This document shows, piece after piece, positions 43,702 through 53,700 of a stretch of 64,000 bases of DNA; positions within the stretch are counted from its first letter, which is position 1; the number at the start of each line of letters is the position of its first letter. Both the position numbers and the translations under genes were made by a program. The stretch is from contig NC_081849.1 in NCBI RefSeq assembly GCF_963259705.1, positions 54,780,093-54,844,092 of the forward strand, given 5' to 3'. Origin of the DNA: Myotis daubentonii. Its lineage: Eukaryota > Chordata > Mammalia > Chiroptera > Vespertilionidae. The notes under the pieces were generated by a model. The model saw only the letters and a list, made by a program, of their open reading frames with translations. It had not been told where the DNA came from and ran no database searches.

Positions 43702-44420
43702 CTAGAGGCCTGGTGCATGAAATTTGTGCAAGGGTGGGGTGTGGAGGGCTGTCCCTCAGCCCAGCCTGCGTCCTCTAGCAATCTGGGACCCCTTGGGGGA
43801 TGTCAGGCCTAAACCAGCAGTCAGACATCCCTCTCACAGTCTGGAATGCTGCATGCACCAGTGAGCATACTTTTCATACAGATGAAAGGCATCTTGCTGT
43901 TGTATGGGCAGCTACATTTTTTTTTTTTTGCCCTGATTATAAGATGTAGTACATAACATGATGCTCTGAGGCAGTAGTACCATTTCCCCCATCTTATGGG
44001 TGGAAAAACTGAAGCAGAGAGAAGTTAAGTAATTGGCTTTGTCACATAGTTATAAGTGTCAGAATCAGGGCTGACCACAAAATGTGCAAGCTAGAGTCCA
44101 TGCATGTCATTGCTTCATCATCCTGTTTATTCAGTGTTAGAGTAGCCTTGTCAGGTTTTAATTTTTAAATCTAAGAGACTGTTCCCAATATATAGGGTAG
44201 GGTCCGTAGGCCTGGCCAGTGATGAGGGCCATCTGTGGGGCGACCAGTGGGTGGGAGCGATCGGTGGGCCCCCCGCTGACACCAGCCTTGGCTGGTGGCC
44301 TCTGTCTCCGTGAGCAGATGCTCAATGTAGGAGCTGCCCCCGACCAGTGATCAGTACACATCAGCAACCTGTCGTTCCACCGTTCAGTTAATTTGCATAT
44401 TAGGGTTTTATTATATAGGA
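43702..44420 (-). mobile_element. Helitron carrying a captured host segment
   Basis: The plus strand starts CTAGAGGCCTGGTGCATGAAATTTGTGCA and ends TTAATTTGCATATTAGGGTTTTATTATATAGGA, flanked by A (43701) and T (44421). Both flanks are the same L1, so the 719 bp entered as one unit or grew in place. 43702-43850 and 44195-44420 are family sequence (CTCAGCCCAGCCTGCGTCC; GGAGCTGCCCCCGACCAGTGATCAGTACACATC). Between them, about 43855-44190 is unrelated to any other Helitron here and includes a MIR. Confidence 0.88.
43855..44190. other. Non-Helitron segment inside the Helitron (probable capture)
   Basis: It has an 11-13 base T run near 43917, then CCCCCATCTTATGGGTGGAAAAACTGAAGCAGAGAGAAGTTAAGTAATTGGC and ATAGTTATAAGTGTCAGAATCAGGGCTG, a clear MIR core read antisense. 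No other Helitron copy in the window has this part. It looks like genomic DNA acquired by the element; no exon is evident. Confidence 0.65.
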
Positions 44421-44477
44421 TAGTCTCCAAGTGGAAACATTAATAGGTGAAATTAATAAACAAATTGTGATATAGCC
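44421..44477 (+). repeat. L1 LINE, part 2
   Basis: TAGTCTCCAAGTGGAAACATTAATAGGTGAAATTAATAAACAAATTGTGATATAGCC continues the L1 of 43530-43701 (expected L1: CAAATGTCCATCAA... AAACAAAATGTGGTATATCC). It stops at the next insertion. Confidence 0.75.
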
Positions 44478-44726
44478 TGGCAATTTTCAACTGGTGTGCT
44501 GCAATAATTTTAAAACATGCAATTCCTGACTATTTAGTCATGGCATGACTTCTTTTCCCTTAACTTGTCAAATAAAAAAATTGACAACAGTGAATACAAT
44601 AATAGCCGTCAGGTGTGAATTAATCAAAATTATATCTGTTTTTTTTTTTGTCAGATCGGTCCAAAATATATTTTTTGGTGTGCTGCAGAATTTTAGTACT
44701 GAGCTGAAAAAGGTTGACAATCTTTG
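44478..44726 (+). mobile_element. Probable nonautonomous DNA transposon (hAT-like) in L1
   Basis: Foreign sequence between two parts of one L1. The ends TGGCAATTTTCAACTGG and AAAAAGGTTGACAATCTTTG are partly complementary (TTTTCAAC/GTTGACAA), as are GGTGTGCTGC motifs near both ends (same orientation). The flanks ATATAGCC (44470-44477) and AGATAGCC (44727-44734) match at 7 of 8, fitting an 8-bp hAT duplication. Confidence 0.55.
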
Positions 44727-44734
44727 AGATAGCC

Positions 44735-45025
44735 ATGTAATGGGTGCAAACTACTGATGCAGTAACAACATGGTTGAATCTCGAAAACATTATACTAAGG
44801 GAAAGAAGCCAGACACAAAAGAATACATACTGTATCATCTTATATATATATTTTAAATTAAAAAAGAAAAATATAATCTGTAGTAAAATAAAAGCAAAAG
44901 AAAGTATTTTTTGTTTGTGTTTTGTCTGGACGGGGAGAGATTGAATGGAGATGTACATAAGGAAATTTTTCTGGGTGATAGAAATCTTATATTGGTGGTT
45001 GTACACATTTGCCAACTGTGTATAT
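44735..45025 (+). repeat. L1 LINE, part 3
   Basis: GCAGTAACAACATGGTTGAATCTCGAAAACATTATACTAAGGGAAAGAAGCCAGACACAAAAGAATACATACTGTATC is a well-known L1M 3' landmark, followed by CTGGGTGATAGAAATCTTATATTGGTGG. The third piece of the L1 begun at 43530. Confidence 0.82.
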
Positions 45026-45069
45026 CTGCAGAAATCAGAGTGATGTAATTGGAAGGTAGGAAGAGCCAA

Positions 45070-45250
45070 AGATGAATTTGTTCCTGCCCCTCCTCTCCCC
45101 CACCCCCTCCCCGCTCCAGAGCCTGTGGGGCCCTGCCAACACCTTGGTTTCAGACTTTTGCCCCCCAGAACTGTCTGAGAATGATTTCTGTTATTTTAAG
45201 CTACCTAGTTTGTGGTGATTTGTTACAGCAGCCCCAAAGAACTAATACAG
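45070..45250 (+). repeat. MaLR-type LTR fragment
   Basis: GGGGCCCTGCCAACACCTTGGTTTCAGACTTTTGCCCCCCAGAACTGTCTGAGAATG, then TTTTAAGCTACCTAGTTTGTGGTGATTTGTTACAGCAGCC and AACTAATACAG, is the 3' part of an MLT1-like LTR. Confidence 0.8.
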
Positions 45251-46048
45251 TAACCACATTTAAAAAATATATATATGTATGGAAGTAACTACAAGAAGTA
45301 CCCAAGCAGTTAAAAGCTGTTGCCTTTAAGGAGAGAGTTTGTGAGAAAGGAGAGATATTTTTCTTGCTTTTGGTGTTATAAAACCATTTATATTTGATTT
45401 AACACTTATATGTATTACTAAATTAGACATTTTACTGGTAAAAGGAGTAATTAAGTTTAAAAATATCCAGGGTCAAATATAAGTGAGCAGATAATTAGGT
45501 AAAGTTCATGTGGCTGAAAAAAAGGGCCGATTTGCTCTGAACATAAAGACTTGAACTTCTAATAGAACTGAGTATCCCAAAGGGCACAATGGTATAAGCT
45601 AATTGCTTTAGTAAATGACTCAATAACTAAGCTGAATTACTCTAATTTATCTAAAGTTTCTTTGGTTTTGCAATGATAAAAAGAACTTTGACCTCCATAG
45701 TATGTAACTAAGCCCATGATGTGCTAAGGTTTTCTCTGAGGGATAGAAGGGAGGCCAAAGTCCGAGAGGATTTTCCTTCTCCAGTATTCAGGCTCTTTGC
45801 GGAGGAAAAGAATTGGACATGAGAGCAGGGTGCCCATGTTGGGGGATACACAAGCGGGATCACTCTAGTTAATGCTCTTGGTGCCTTTGCTGACTCCAAA
45901 GAAGCCTGTCGAGATTGTAGCCTCCTTTCTATTCGTTTCCCCACCTTGGCTTGCTCTGCCTCTGGATGTTTCCAATGGTCTCAAATGATCACGAACCCAA
46001 ATCAATTTCACATTGTTTTGTGTTAGCCAGGAAATGCATGACTGACAA
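45251..46048. other. Unannotated sequence
   Basis: No gene or repeat recognised. The 78-codon minus frame at 45708-45944 has no domain. Confidence 0.4.
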
Positions 46049-46049
46049 A

Positions 46050-46087
46050 TGTATGTGCGTGTATATGTATATGTATATGTATATGTA

Positions 46088-46158
<71 letters not shown>

Positions 46159-46165
46159 ATATGTA
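46050..46165 (+). repeat. Microsatellite (TATGTG)n / (TATATG)n
   Basis: About 115 bp of GTATGT hexamers, with pure GTGTAT units in the middle and GTATAT units at both ends. Frames through it encode only repeated Met/Tyr/Val/Cys and are artefacts. Confidence 0.97.
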
Positions 46166-46189
46166 ATGTATACCTAGTCAAATTTATTA

Positions 46190-46300
46190 TTATCTACCTG
46201 GGCGTCACCAGAGATTCTGATTCAACAGGTGTGGGATGGGGACTGAGATTCTGTATTTTTCACACAAAAAATTCTTTCTTGAAGTTCCTATCAGGGACAG
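46190..46300. repeat. MER5-type (hAT-Charlie) fragment
   Basis: GATTCTGATTCAACAGGTGTGGGATGGGGACTGAGATTCTGTATTTTTC matches the remembered core of the MER5 group (GATTCTGATTCAGTAGGTCTGGGGTGGGGCCTGAGAATCTGCATTTC). Old and partial. Confidence 0.6.
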
Positions 46301-47090
46301 ACTGATTCTTTGCCTCTAGTACTAAACGCAACACAAGTTGCTGCAGAGCAGATTTTAATCCATCCCTGGTCTACCAGTCCTTGGCTCCATGCACCAGTGC
46401 CGCTTCAGTGCCCGGACCTGAAAAATCAGCCAATCCCTGAACTGCTGGCTCCCCCTAAATGTGGCATGAACTGGGCTCTTTGCTTCACTCAGAGATTGTT
46501 TTCTGCCAGCAGTTTCCCCTTAGCAAGTAAGAAATTCGACTTTGTATTATATATTGCAGGGGCAGTCTCTTCTCTTGACACTTGTCAAATGAATCTCAAG
46601 GCTTTACATATGTCATATTTTTTCCCTTTCTTCACTCCATGTTTTTTTTTTTTCTAGAGCTGAAATATGCTCAGAATCCCCTTGGCAAAAGAGTAATCTG
46701 AGCCAAGCCAGCCTTCTTTTCCTGATTCTAATGCAGTGGACTTTACGCTTCAGGGGGGTGGCCTCCAGGGCAGGTCTCAGCACCTGCCTTTGCACGTGGG
46801 GAAGCTTTTATTAGTCCATGGAGAGATGAGAGAAACAAGGACAATCTTCATAAATCAGTTCATGTTTGTTGAAGTAAATAAAAATGATCCCCAGAATGTA
46901 TAGTATATGGATTTATTCTCTAGAATAATTCTATGAAACCATTACCTTTACAAGGTATTTCAAGTTAAGAGCATTACAATACAAAATTCAAAAGATGTAT
47001 TGAAAGAAAATGTTCCACACTTAAAGAATAATTGGTAAGTGTGCATTGTAAAGTAAACAGAAAAAATATCCTTAAAAACATATTAGAGAA
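46301..47090. other. Unannotated sequence
   Basis: No domain in the 115-codon plus frame at 46310-46657, and a T run interrupts it. L1-like character begins gradually toward 47000. Confidence 0.4.
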
Positions 47091-47094
47091 ATTA

Positions 47095-48185
47095 AACTTC
47101 ATCATAAACCTTCATTTTCTTAAGAGAATGAAAGACAACCATGAATAGTAAGAAAATGCATGTATGACAAAGGACGTATATCTAGAAAATATACATTACT
47201 CTCAAAATTCAATATAAAAATACCACCAGCAATCCATTTAGAAAACAGGCAAAGGACAGGAACAGATGTTCCACCAAAGAGGATATAAAAAGTTGGCAAA
47301 TAAACACATGAAAAGATGTTCATCATCAGCCACCAGAGAAACGCATATTAAAACCACCAGGGATCACCACACCCCTATCAGAATAATACCCAGCGCTGGT
47401 GAAACTGCAGAGTAACTGGATCATCGTGCATTGCTGGTGGGAGTGTACCAAAGACACAGACACTCTGCAAAATAGTCTGGCAGTTCCTTAAACTAAAAAT
47501 GCGCTTCCAACACAGCCCAGCCATTGTACATATTTCAGAGAAATGAAAACTTATTTTCTCACAGAAATTTGGTCATAACAGCTGTAATAGCTAAACACTG
47601 GAAACCACCCAAATGTCCTTCAGTGGGTGAATGGTTAAACATCCAAACCACGGGATACTAATCAGCAACAAGAAGAAATAGGCTATCGATACACACAGTA
47701 ACTTGCATGAACCTCAGGGAAATTATGCTGAATGAAAAAAAGCCAATCTCAGAAGGTTATATACTACATGGTTCTACTTATATAACTTTTATTAAATAAC
47801 ACAATTATGGAGAAAGAGAAGAGATTAGTAGTTGCCAGGCCTTAGGGTTGGGGGGTTGATGTAAAGGGGTATAAAGGGGTAGTAGCACAGGCTGTTTTGT
47901 GATAATGGAACTTTTTATATTTTGACTCTAATGGTAGATATATGAACCTACACCTATGATAGAATTGCTTAGAATTAAACACACATGTACACACAGAGGA
48001 GTTCATGTTAACTAGAAAAATCTGAATAAGCATTTTGGTTTGTTCAGATGTTGACTACCTGGTCTTACTATTGTACTGAAATTATGTAGGATGTTAAACA
48101 TGAGCTGGTAGGATCTTTTTGTAAAATTTTTTTTTGCAACTTTTGTGATTCTATAATTATTTCAAAATAAGGAATTAAAAATATT
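47095..48185 (+). repeat. L1M LINE, ORF2 end and 3' UTR
   Basis: It contains AACAGGCAAAGGACAGGAACAG, GATGTTCATCATCAGCCACCAGAGAAACGCATATTAAAACCACCAGGGATCACC, GCTGGTGGGAGTG, CAGCCATTGTACATATTTCAGAG, AACACTGGAAACCACCCAAATG and AGAAGGTTATATACTACATGGTTCTAC in the canonical order of an L1 3' end. The reading frame is broken throughout. 5'-truncated and old. Confidence 0.88.
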
Positions 48186-48754
48186 AGTAATGCAGTTTGT
48201 TTCAAAGTCTGAGAAGTCGTTTACAATTCTTGTGAGTTTATTAAACCATGTTTAAACATATTTGCTTTGGGAAATTAGATGATGCAGTTGTTTTAAAAAA
48301 TAATTCATTACTTCTGTCCAATAATACAATTCCAAAAGCAGTATAAGCTAGAGATCAACCGGAAGAGATCTATGATACAGGTCCACTATGCTATCAAGAA
48401 AGTTTGACGATTTCTTGGGATTTATTTAGTGCTTAACTCTGGGCTTTCCAAGTTGTTTTCTGGCTGTGGTAAATGTATGCAACGGACTCAGCAGTAGGAC
48501 AGGCCATTAGCAGGAGGAGCGGGACCCTGCTCACTGACAAATGTGGAGACTGAGTTAGTTCTGGCCAATGCTGCTGAAGCCTAGCACTTGTCCCTCAGTG
48601 ACATGGAACATGACTTCAGGTGTTTCAAGGAAACATTTAAAAAATAGTTATATATTCATGTTACCATGTATCATAACACAACTAAACTTTAAACAAGCGA
48701 TTTCACGTATGTTATTGTTTAAGAGGAGTAAAGTAAAGAAGCACATTTGTTTAG

Positions 48755-48942
48755 CCCTGGCTGATGTGGCTCAGTTAGTTGGAGCGTTGTCCTGTGCACC
48801 AAAGAGCCACGGATTCGAATCCCCATAGGGCAAATAAGCAGGGGTGTGTACAGAAGACAAACATGTAGTTGTTTCTCTCTTACTCTCCTTTTCTCTCTCT
48901 TTAAAAACAATAAACATATCCTTGGCTAAGCATTAAAAAAAG
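48755..48942 (+). repeat. VES-type SINE, diverged
   Basis: AGCCCTGGCTGATGTGGCTCAGTTAGTTGGAGCG head and GGATTCGAATCCCC box B, then CTCTCCTTTTCTCTCTCTTTAAAAACAATAAACATATCCTTGGC. The anticodon-side sequence (GTCCTGTGCACCAAAGAGCCACG) differs from the main type, so it may descend from a separate subtype. Confidence 0.8.
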
Positions 48943-49004
48943 GGGGGGGTCAGAAGAAAATGAAATGTATAACTAAATAAGCAGCTGTTTACTGATTGTT
49001 TTCC

Positions 49005-49120
49005 CATTTACACTTCTTCAAATCTATGACGTAAGTATTGTTATCTATATTTTGCAGGTTTCAAAATCTCGGGTGGTGGAGCAAAATTTCAAATATAGGT
49101 CTTTCTGCTTCCATAGCATA
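49005..49120 (-). repeat. MIR fragment
   Basis: ACACTTCTTCAAATCTATGACGTAAGTATTGTTATCTATATTTTGCAGGTTTC follows the antisense MIR layout upstream of the core. Confidence 0.5.
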
Positions 49121-49184
49121 AAACCAGATAGGCATTGAGGAAGCTGTGCTGGATTTCTGGGTCTGCACACCCCACTTCATACAC

Positions 49185-49262
49185 TACACATACACCATAC
49201 ATACAGATGCACACACACAAAACACACACATACACACACCACTACCATGCATACACACACGT
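49185..49262 (+). repeat. CA-rich microsatellite
   Basis: Interrupted ACACAC/ACATAC repeats between 49185 and 49262. Confidence 0.85.
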
Positions 49263-49384
49263 CCACATAGTCATGCCTTAAAAACGTGTAAATGAAGGCA
49301 ATAAATTTCCTATTATGGGCAATAAACTGCCTACTTAATCTACGTTTAAAAGCTCAAAGTTGAGATATATTACGTTGCTTCAAA

Positions 49385-49760
49385 GCCCTGTTTCTAAATG
49401 TACCAGAGTGTAAGAATCAGCTGGGGCATTTAAAAATACAGTCTGCCCTGGATGGTTGGGCCCACAGACTGAAGGTTTCAGGGTCAATTCCGGTTAAGGG
49501 CACATACCTTGGTTATAGGCTGGATTCCTGGCCCGGTGCAGAAGGTAACCAATCGATGTGTCTCTCTCTCTCTGTCTCTCCCCGTCCCTTTCACTCACTC
49601 CAAGAATGAGTGGAAAATATCCCCGGGTGAGGATTAACAACAACAACAAAAATACAGTCTGGGTGCTGCCTCCAATTCCTCACAGAACCCGCAGAGAAGG
49701 GTCTGAAATCTGTATGTTTACCCCCCTTCGAGAGAGGATGGTTCCCTACTAAGGCTTGTC
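49385..49760. repeat. MER5-type hAT fragment split by a SINE
   Basis: GTGTAAGAATCAGCTGGGGCATTTAAAAATACAG before the VES and GGGTGCTGCCTCCAATTCCTCACAG plus GGGTCTGAAATCTGTATGTTTACC after it are consecutive pieces of a MER5-like element (CAGAATCACCTGGAGGG... GATTCAGTAGGTCTGGGG...CTGCATTT). Confidence 0.5.
49446..49647 (+). repeat. VES-type SINE, older subtype
   Basis: Head CCCTGGATGGTTGGGCCCACAGACTGAAGG; the A-box part is partly deleted. The tail reads AATATCCCCGGGTGAGGATTAACAACAACAAC, matching the 42873 copy. Perfect 14-bp duplications AAAAATACAGTCTG (49432-49445 and 49648-49661). Confidence 0.93.
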
Positions 49761-49799
49761 TAACTTGCTTGAGGCAGGGTTCTACTTATCCAACTATGA

Positions 49800-50265
49800 T
49801 GAAGCTTAAACTTCAGGACCCACACTCACTAGGCTCTGCTCAAGGCCTACTGTGTTCTCGGTGGAGAAAGATGGCCAAACCTGGGGGTTAGGGTCTGTTC
49901 TAAACTGGTTAGGGCCAGTCTTGGGGCCAGGAGTGGGCCTCCACTTCCAGAAATATCTCCATGGGCCCACGTGGATCTGGATACATCCTAGCGCTAAGTT
50001 TGACCCCAAGGAGAAGATCTGGACTCGAGGCTGAAGAGCAGTTTGGAAGCTCCCACAACCCAGGTTCATGGCCACCTTCTTCGCCCCTCCCAGCAGGACC
50101 ACAGTGGCAGAGCGGGTAGGGAAGTGAGACAAGGGCTGATGTTTGTGCTGAGCAGCTGCAGCAGCAGGGCGCTTTATGAGTCAGGGAGATCAAAGGGCTG
50201 GGGTCCTCCAAGGGGGCCCCCCACTCGTTCCCCGCTGCCTGAGCAAGAAACCAGGGAGGAGGATA
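49800..50265. other. GC-rich segment of unknown nature
   Basis: A GC-rich block in AT-rich surroundings with frames on both strands (108 and 122 codons minus, 60-79 plus). None has a recognisable domain and the two minus frames overlap in different phases. It could be an old ERV remnant or a regulatory island. Confidence 0.4.
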
Positions 50266-50640
50266 CAGATGTGGCATTATAATAACAACTTGAGAAAGTA
50301 AAATAAACTTTTCTAAACTTCTTAATACAAAACAAATTTTGATATGCCGTGCTAGAGGAAAGACCTAAGTATCTTTCTATTCTCTCTCTAGAAAATGATA
50401 TTGCAAAATTATAGTCATATGAAGAAGGAATTCAAAATGTAAGAAAAATATTAAATGGTAATCAGGCAGTTAGTTAATATTAATGCAAGTATATATTTTT
50501 TATAGATTTTATAATGTTTTTTTATATTTATCAGCTCCCTAAAGTTGTAAATGTGGTTTCTTTTGTCCTTCTAAATAAGTAAACACTTCTATATCTAATT
50601 TTATATATATTTCCCTGAGGGAAAAATTCTAGTATCAACC

Positions 50641-50737
50641 AAATCTGGGTCTATTCATGGAATTCTAATGCTGATCAAATCTGGGACTATTCATGGAATT
50701 CTAATGCTGATCAAATCTGGGGCTATTCATGGAATTA
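50641..50737 (+). repeat. 36-bp tandem repeat, 2.7 units
   Basis: Units start at 50641, 50677 and 50713; each has AAATCTGGG.CTATTCATGG followed by AATTCTAATGCTGATC. Units differ at one or two positions, so the expansion is recent. Confidence 0.92.
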
Positions 50738-50739
50738 TA

Positions 50740-53700
50740 AAAAAAAGAATAATCACACAATCAGTACCAGCTTCCATCAAAGAACTCTTTATCCAGGGGA
50801 GATGTTAGCTTGCCCAGCTTATATGGCTTCCTGGTTACTTCTCAAAAATATCAATTGTGTAGAATAAAGTCTGTGTCTGTCAATCACAGTGAGATACCAC
50901 TAAAGGACCAAATCATATTCCACATTCATCCAGCCACTGCCTGTTCAATGGGGTAGTTAGTTTCATTGGTTGACACTTGCTATACATTAATAACCCGGTT
51001 TATCAGTCCTTAGGGACTTTTGTTAGTGTGAATTTGTATTCTTGAGAGTAAACTATTCTGGAACATAATATCAAATTTCTAAGCTGGCAAAGCTACTGAG
51101 GAGCAGACCTTGAACTCTGGTGTATGTGCCAGGGCAATCACCACCTTATGGAGTACCTGTTTGCACCTGGCAGAAGGTATCAGTCCAGTAAAAACTGTTC
51201 CAAGGCACAGTTTTATTTTCTCATACAATATATTAATTTTCTACAAATATTAATATTTTATAAAAGTGCACAGGCCTCTTGTCAAGACAAGTATCTCATA
51301 TCTCAATTGTAACTTAAAATGAAAGTGAATTATTGTCTTTTTTTTTTCTTTTGTTCTTTTCCAGAACTCTGGAAGGTAGTATTTAAAAAGTTTTTGTGTG
51401 ATGTGTAGTAACTATCCTCTTGACATATATTGTTTTAACACATGTCACAGCCAAATAATATTTTTTTCTCAGATTAGAAAAATGTTTCAAAAAAATTGAA
51501 ATGTAGTCTCAAGATATGTTCATTTCTTTTTCAAACATAATCCATAAACCCCCACTGTGGTTTTAGAAAATGGCCTGTATTTGTTCTTATCTATTCTTAA
51601 AGTTCACTTTAGTTATTCTTGGGCCTAGAAGATAAAGGACACCTCCTGAGTATCTTCTAACGGGAGCATCAGGAGAAAATGAACTCACGGGAACTTGTAA
51701 GCTGAATTAACCCATTTCACATTTGTCCACAAAAAGAGGCTAGAAGAAGATTGCCCAGTGTCCTGAGAATCTTTCTGTCTTTTCTGCCAAATCGAAATAT
51801 GCACACAATATTCTTCCCCACCCCACTCACCTCCCCATGCTGTCCATCTACTTCGGATGGGCTCTTCCACGTTAAGAACCAAACCACACTACAAAGTTAG
51901 GACAGGTTCAATGAACACCTATTAGGAAGTAAGGATTTTTTAAAAATTATTATTCTCATTAGGTGACTCAGAGATAAGTTCAAAGAATGATTTTACAGTT
52001 CAGACTTCCAAGAGAATTGGTTGCATGCGAATTATCATAACACCAAAGATGATTAGTTTCTTTGAAATTATTTTTAAAGATATAATTTACTCTATCAGTT
52101 CTCTCTCTGAATTTTATTTCATGTTAGTTTATGAGAGATATATTGATGGTTGTTATTATAGAGATGCTAAAGTTTAAACTGTTTGGCTTACTAAACTAAA
52201 TATAATGCTATTTCATTTAGAATAATATCCTGAAAATCCTAGGCTTGTGAAAATTTTATCACTGTAATGGATGCTGTGGAGCACTGCGTATGTGCCTTCC
52301 TTATGATGTGAGCACTCATTGTATCACTTGCTGAAGGCTCACACGTCTGAGTGTTTCTCAGGACATTGGCCTCTGCTGAAGGGAGCTACTTCACCCAAGT
52401 TTACAAACTCTCCCCAGCACTGGGCCATGTCCCTGGTGGAGGAGGGGAGCGGGGGAGGCCTGGACTTGTTGCCTCATTCAGCACAGCTCTGAAAGGCCAC
52501 TGCGTTTCCATAGCACCCTGTGGGAAGCTTCGGTTGCTTTGAAGTTCAACAGTCTGCCAGATCCTGCATCTCTCATTCCCCTAAAGGGACTTCATCCTCA
52601 GAGCATTCCCCAGTAAGATTACTGCACTCAAAGGTCTGTTCCTTGGTCTTTTTCTTGGGGACCCTCTGATTTTCATCTTGTCTTTAGTAGTAGTACCAAC
52701 AAAATAATATGTTCCAATCACTGTCAGTAGTCATAAAATGGCTAATCTGAAATCTCTTTATAGAATCCTTTAGGCTGAAAATATATACTTAAAGGTACAA
52801 ATGCGTTCACAACTAGTAGGATCATCAATGACTATTAAAATGCTACCAGTGACATATTACATAGTTTCTTGATGTTCTGTTTAGTTTCTTTTATAATCCA
52901 TTTAGAAATTCCAGTTTGTGCCTTGATATGCTAGGAGAAACTTAATTCAAGATACATTATATTTCAGTGTTCCCATCCCCCCAAAACAATAAGAGTACCT
53001 AGATGGTGAATGGGGTTGTCAGAGGAATTACGTGATTTAAAAAAATTCTATGCTTTTTGAATAAAGAAGATCATGAGAGAAATAACATTCCTATGGTTTG
53101 GTAGATAAAAGTCCAGGTTACTGCTGTTTCATAGGCTAAGAAAACACGTGCAAACAAAATATTAAGCTATCTCCACTCATGGCATAGATCCTCAGTCGCT
53201 AGCCAACTTCCTGTTACCTCTCTTACGTCAAAGTGATTTATGGCTTTTTCCCAAGGACTGTTGTTAATAAAAGTGAGAATAATGACATTTCTCTGTAGGG
53301 AAATTGTGTATATTGTCACAACCTGTTATTGCTTATTTTAATTTGGGAAAATCATAACCGTCCTTTGTATATGTGACAGTTGAGAAATGTGGTAAATCTG
53401 ACCTTTTTTTTTTTTTTTACTTATGAGACTGTTTAGAGGCCAGAAATAAAGGCTTATGAAACCCAGTTCTGAAGCCAAAATTTCTCTCCAGTGTTTTTTG
53501 AGTGGGGACAAAAGTTTATATTTATTTAAATTCAAGGGCTAGTCACTTAGAAATTTTGTCTGAAACCAAATTTTCCTTATTAAAAAAGTATATTTTTTTA
53601 CAGAAGTAATAGTGAAATTTTTTTTGCTCCAGCTTTGTTTTATGAAAAACTGTAATTTATTTTATCAGCAATATATTGGTAGGATTTTGGTACAATATTT

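Noticed and set aside
44620..45069. 149-codon minus frame
   Set aside because: It lies across a DNA element, L1 3' sequence and an LTR fragment, antisense to the L1.
46050..46305. Frames encoding Met/Tyr/Val or Met/Cys repeats
   Set aside because: Pure translation of a microsatellite.
52503..52516. Second X-box site
   Set aside because: GTTTCCATAGCACC lacks the AAC half-site end needed for a good RFX match.
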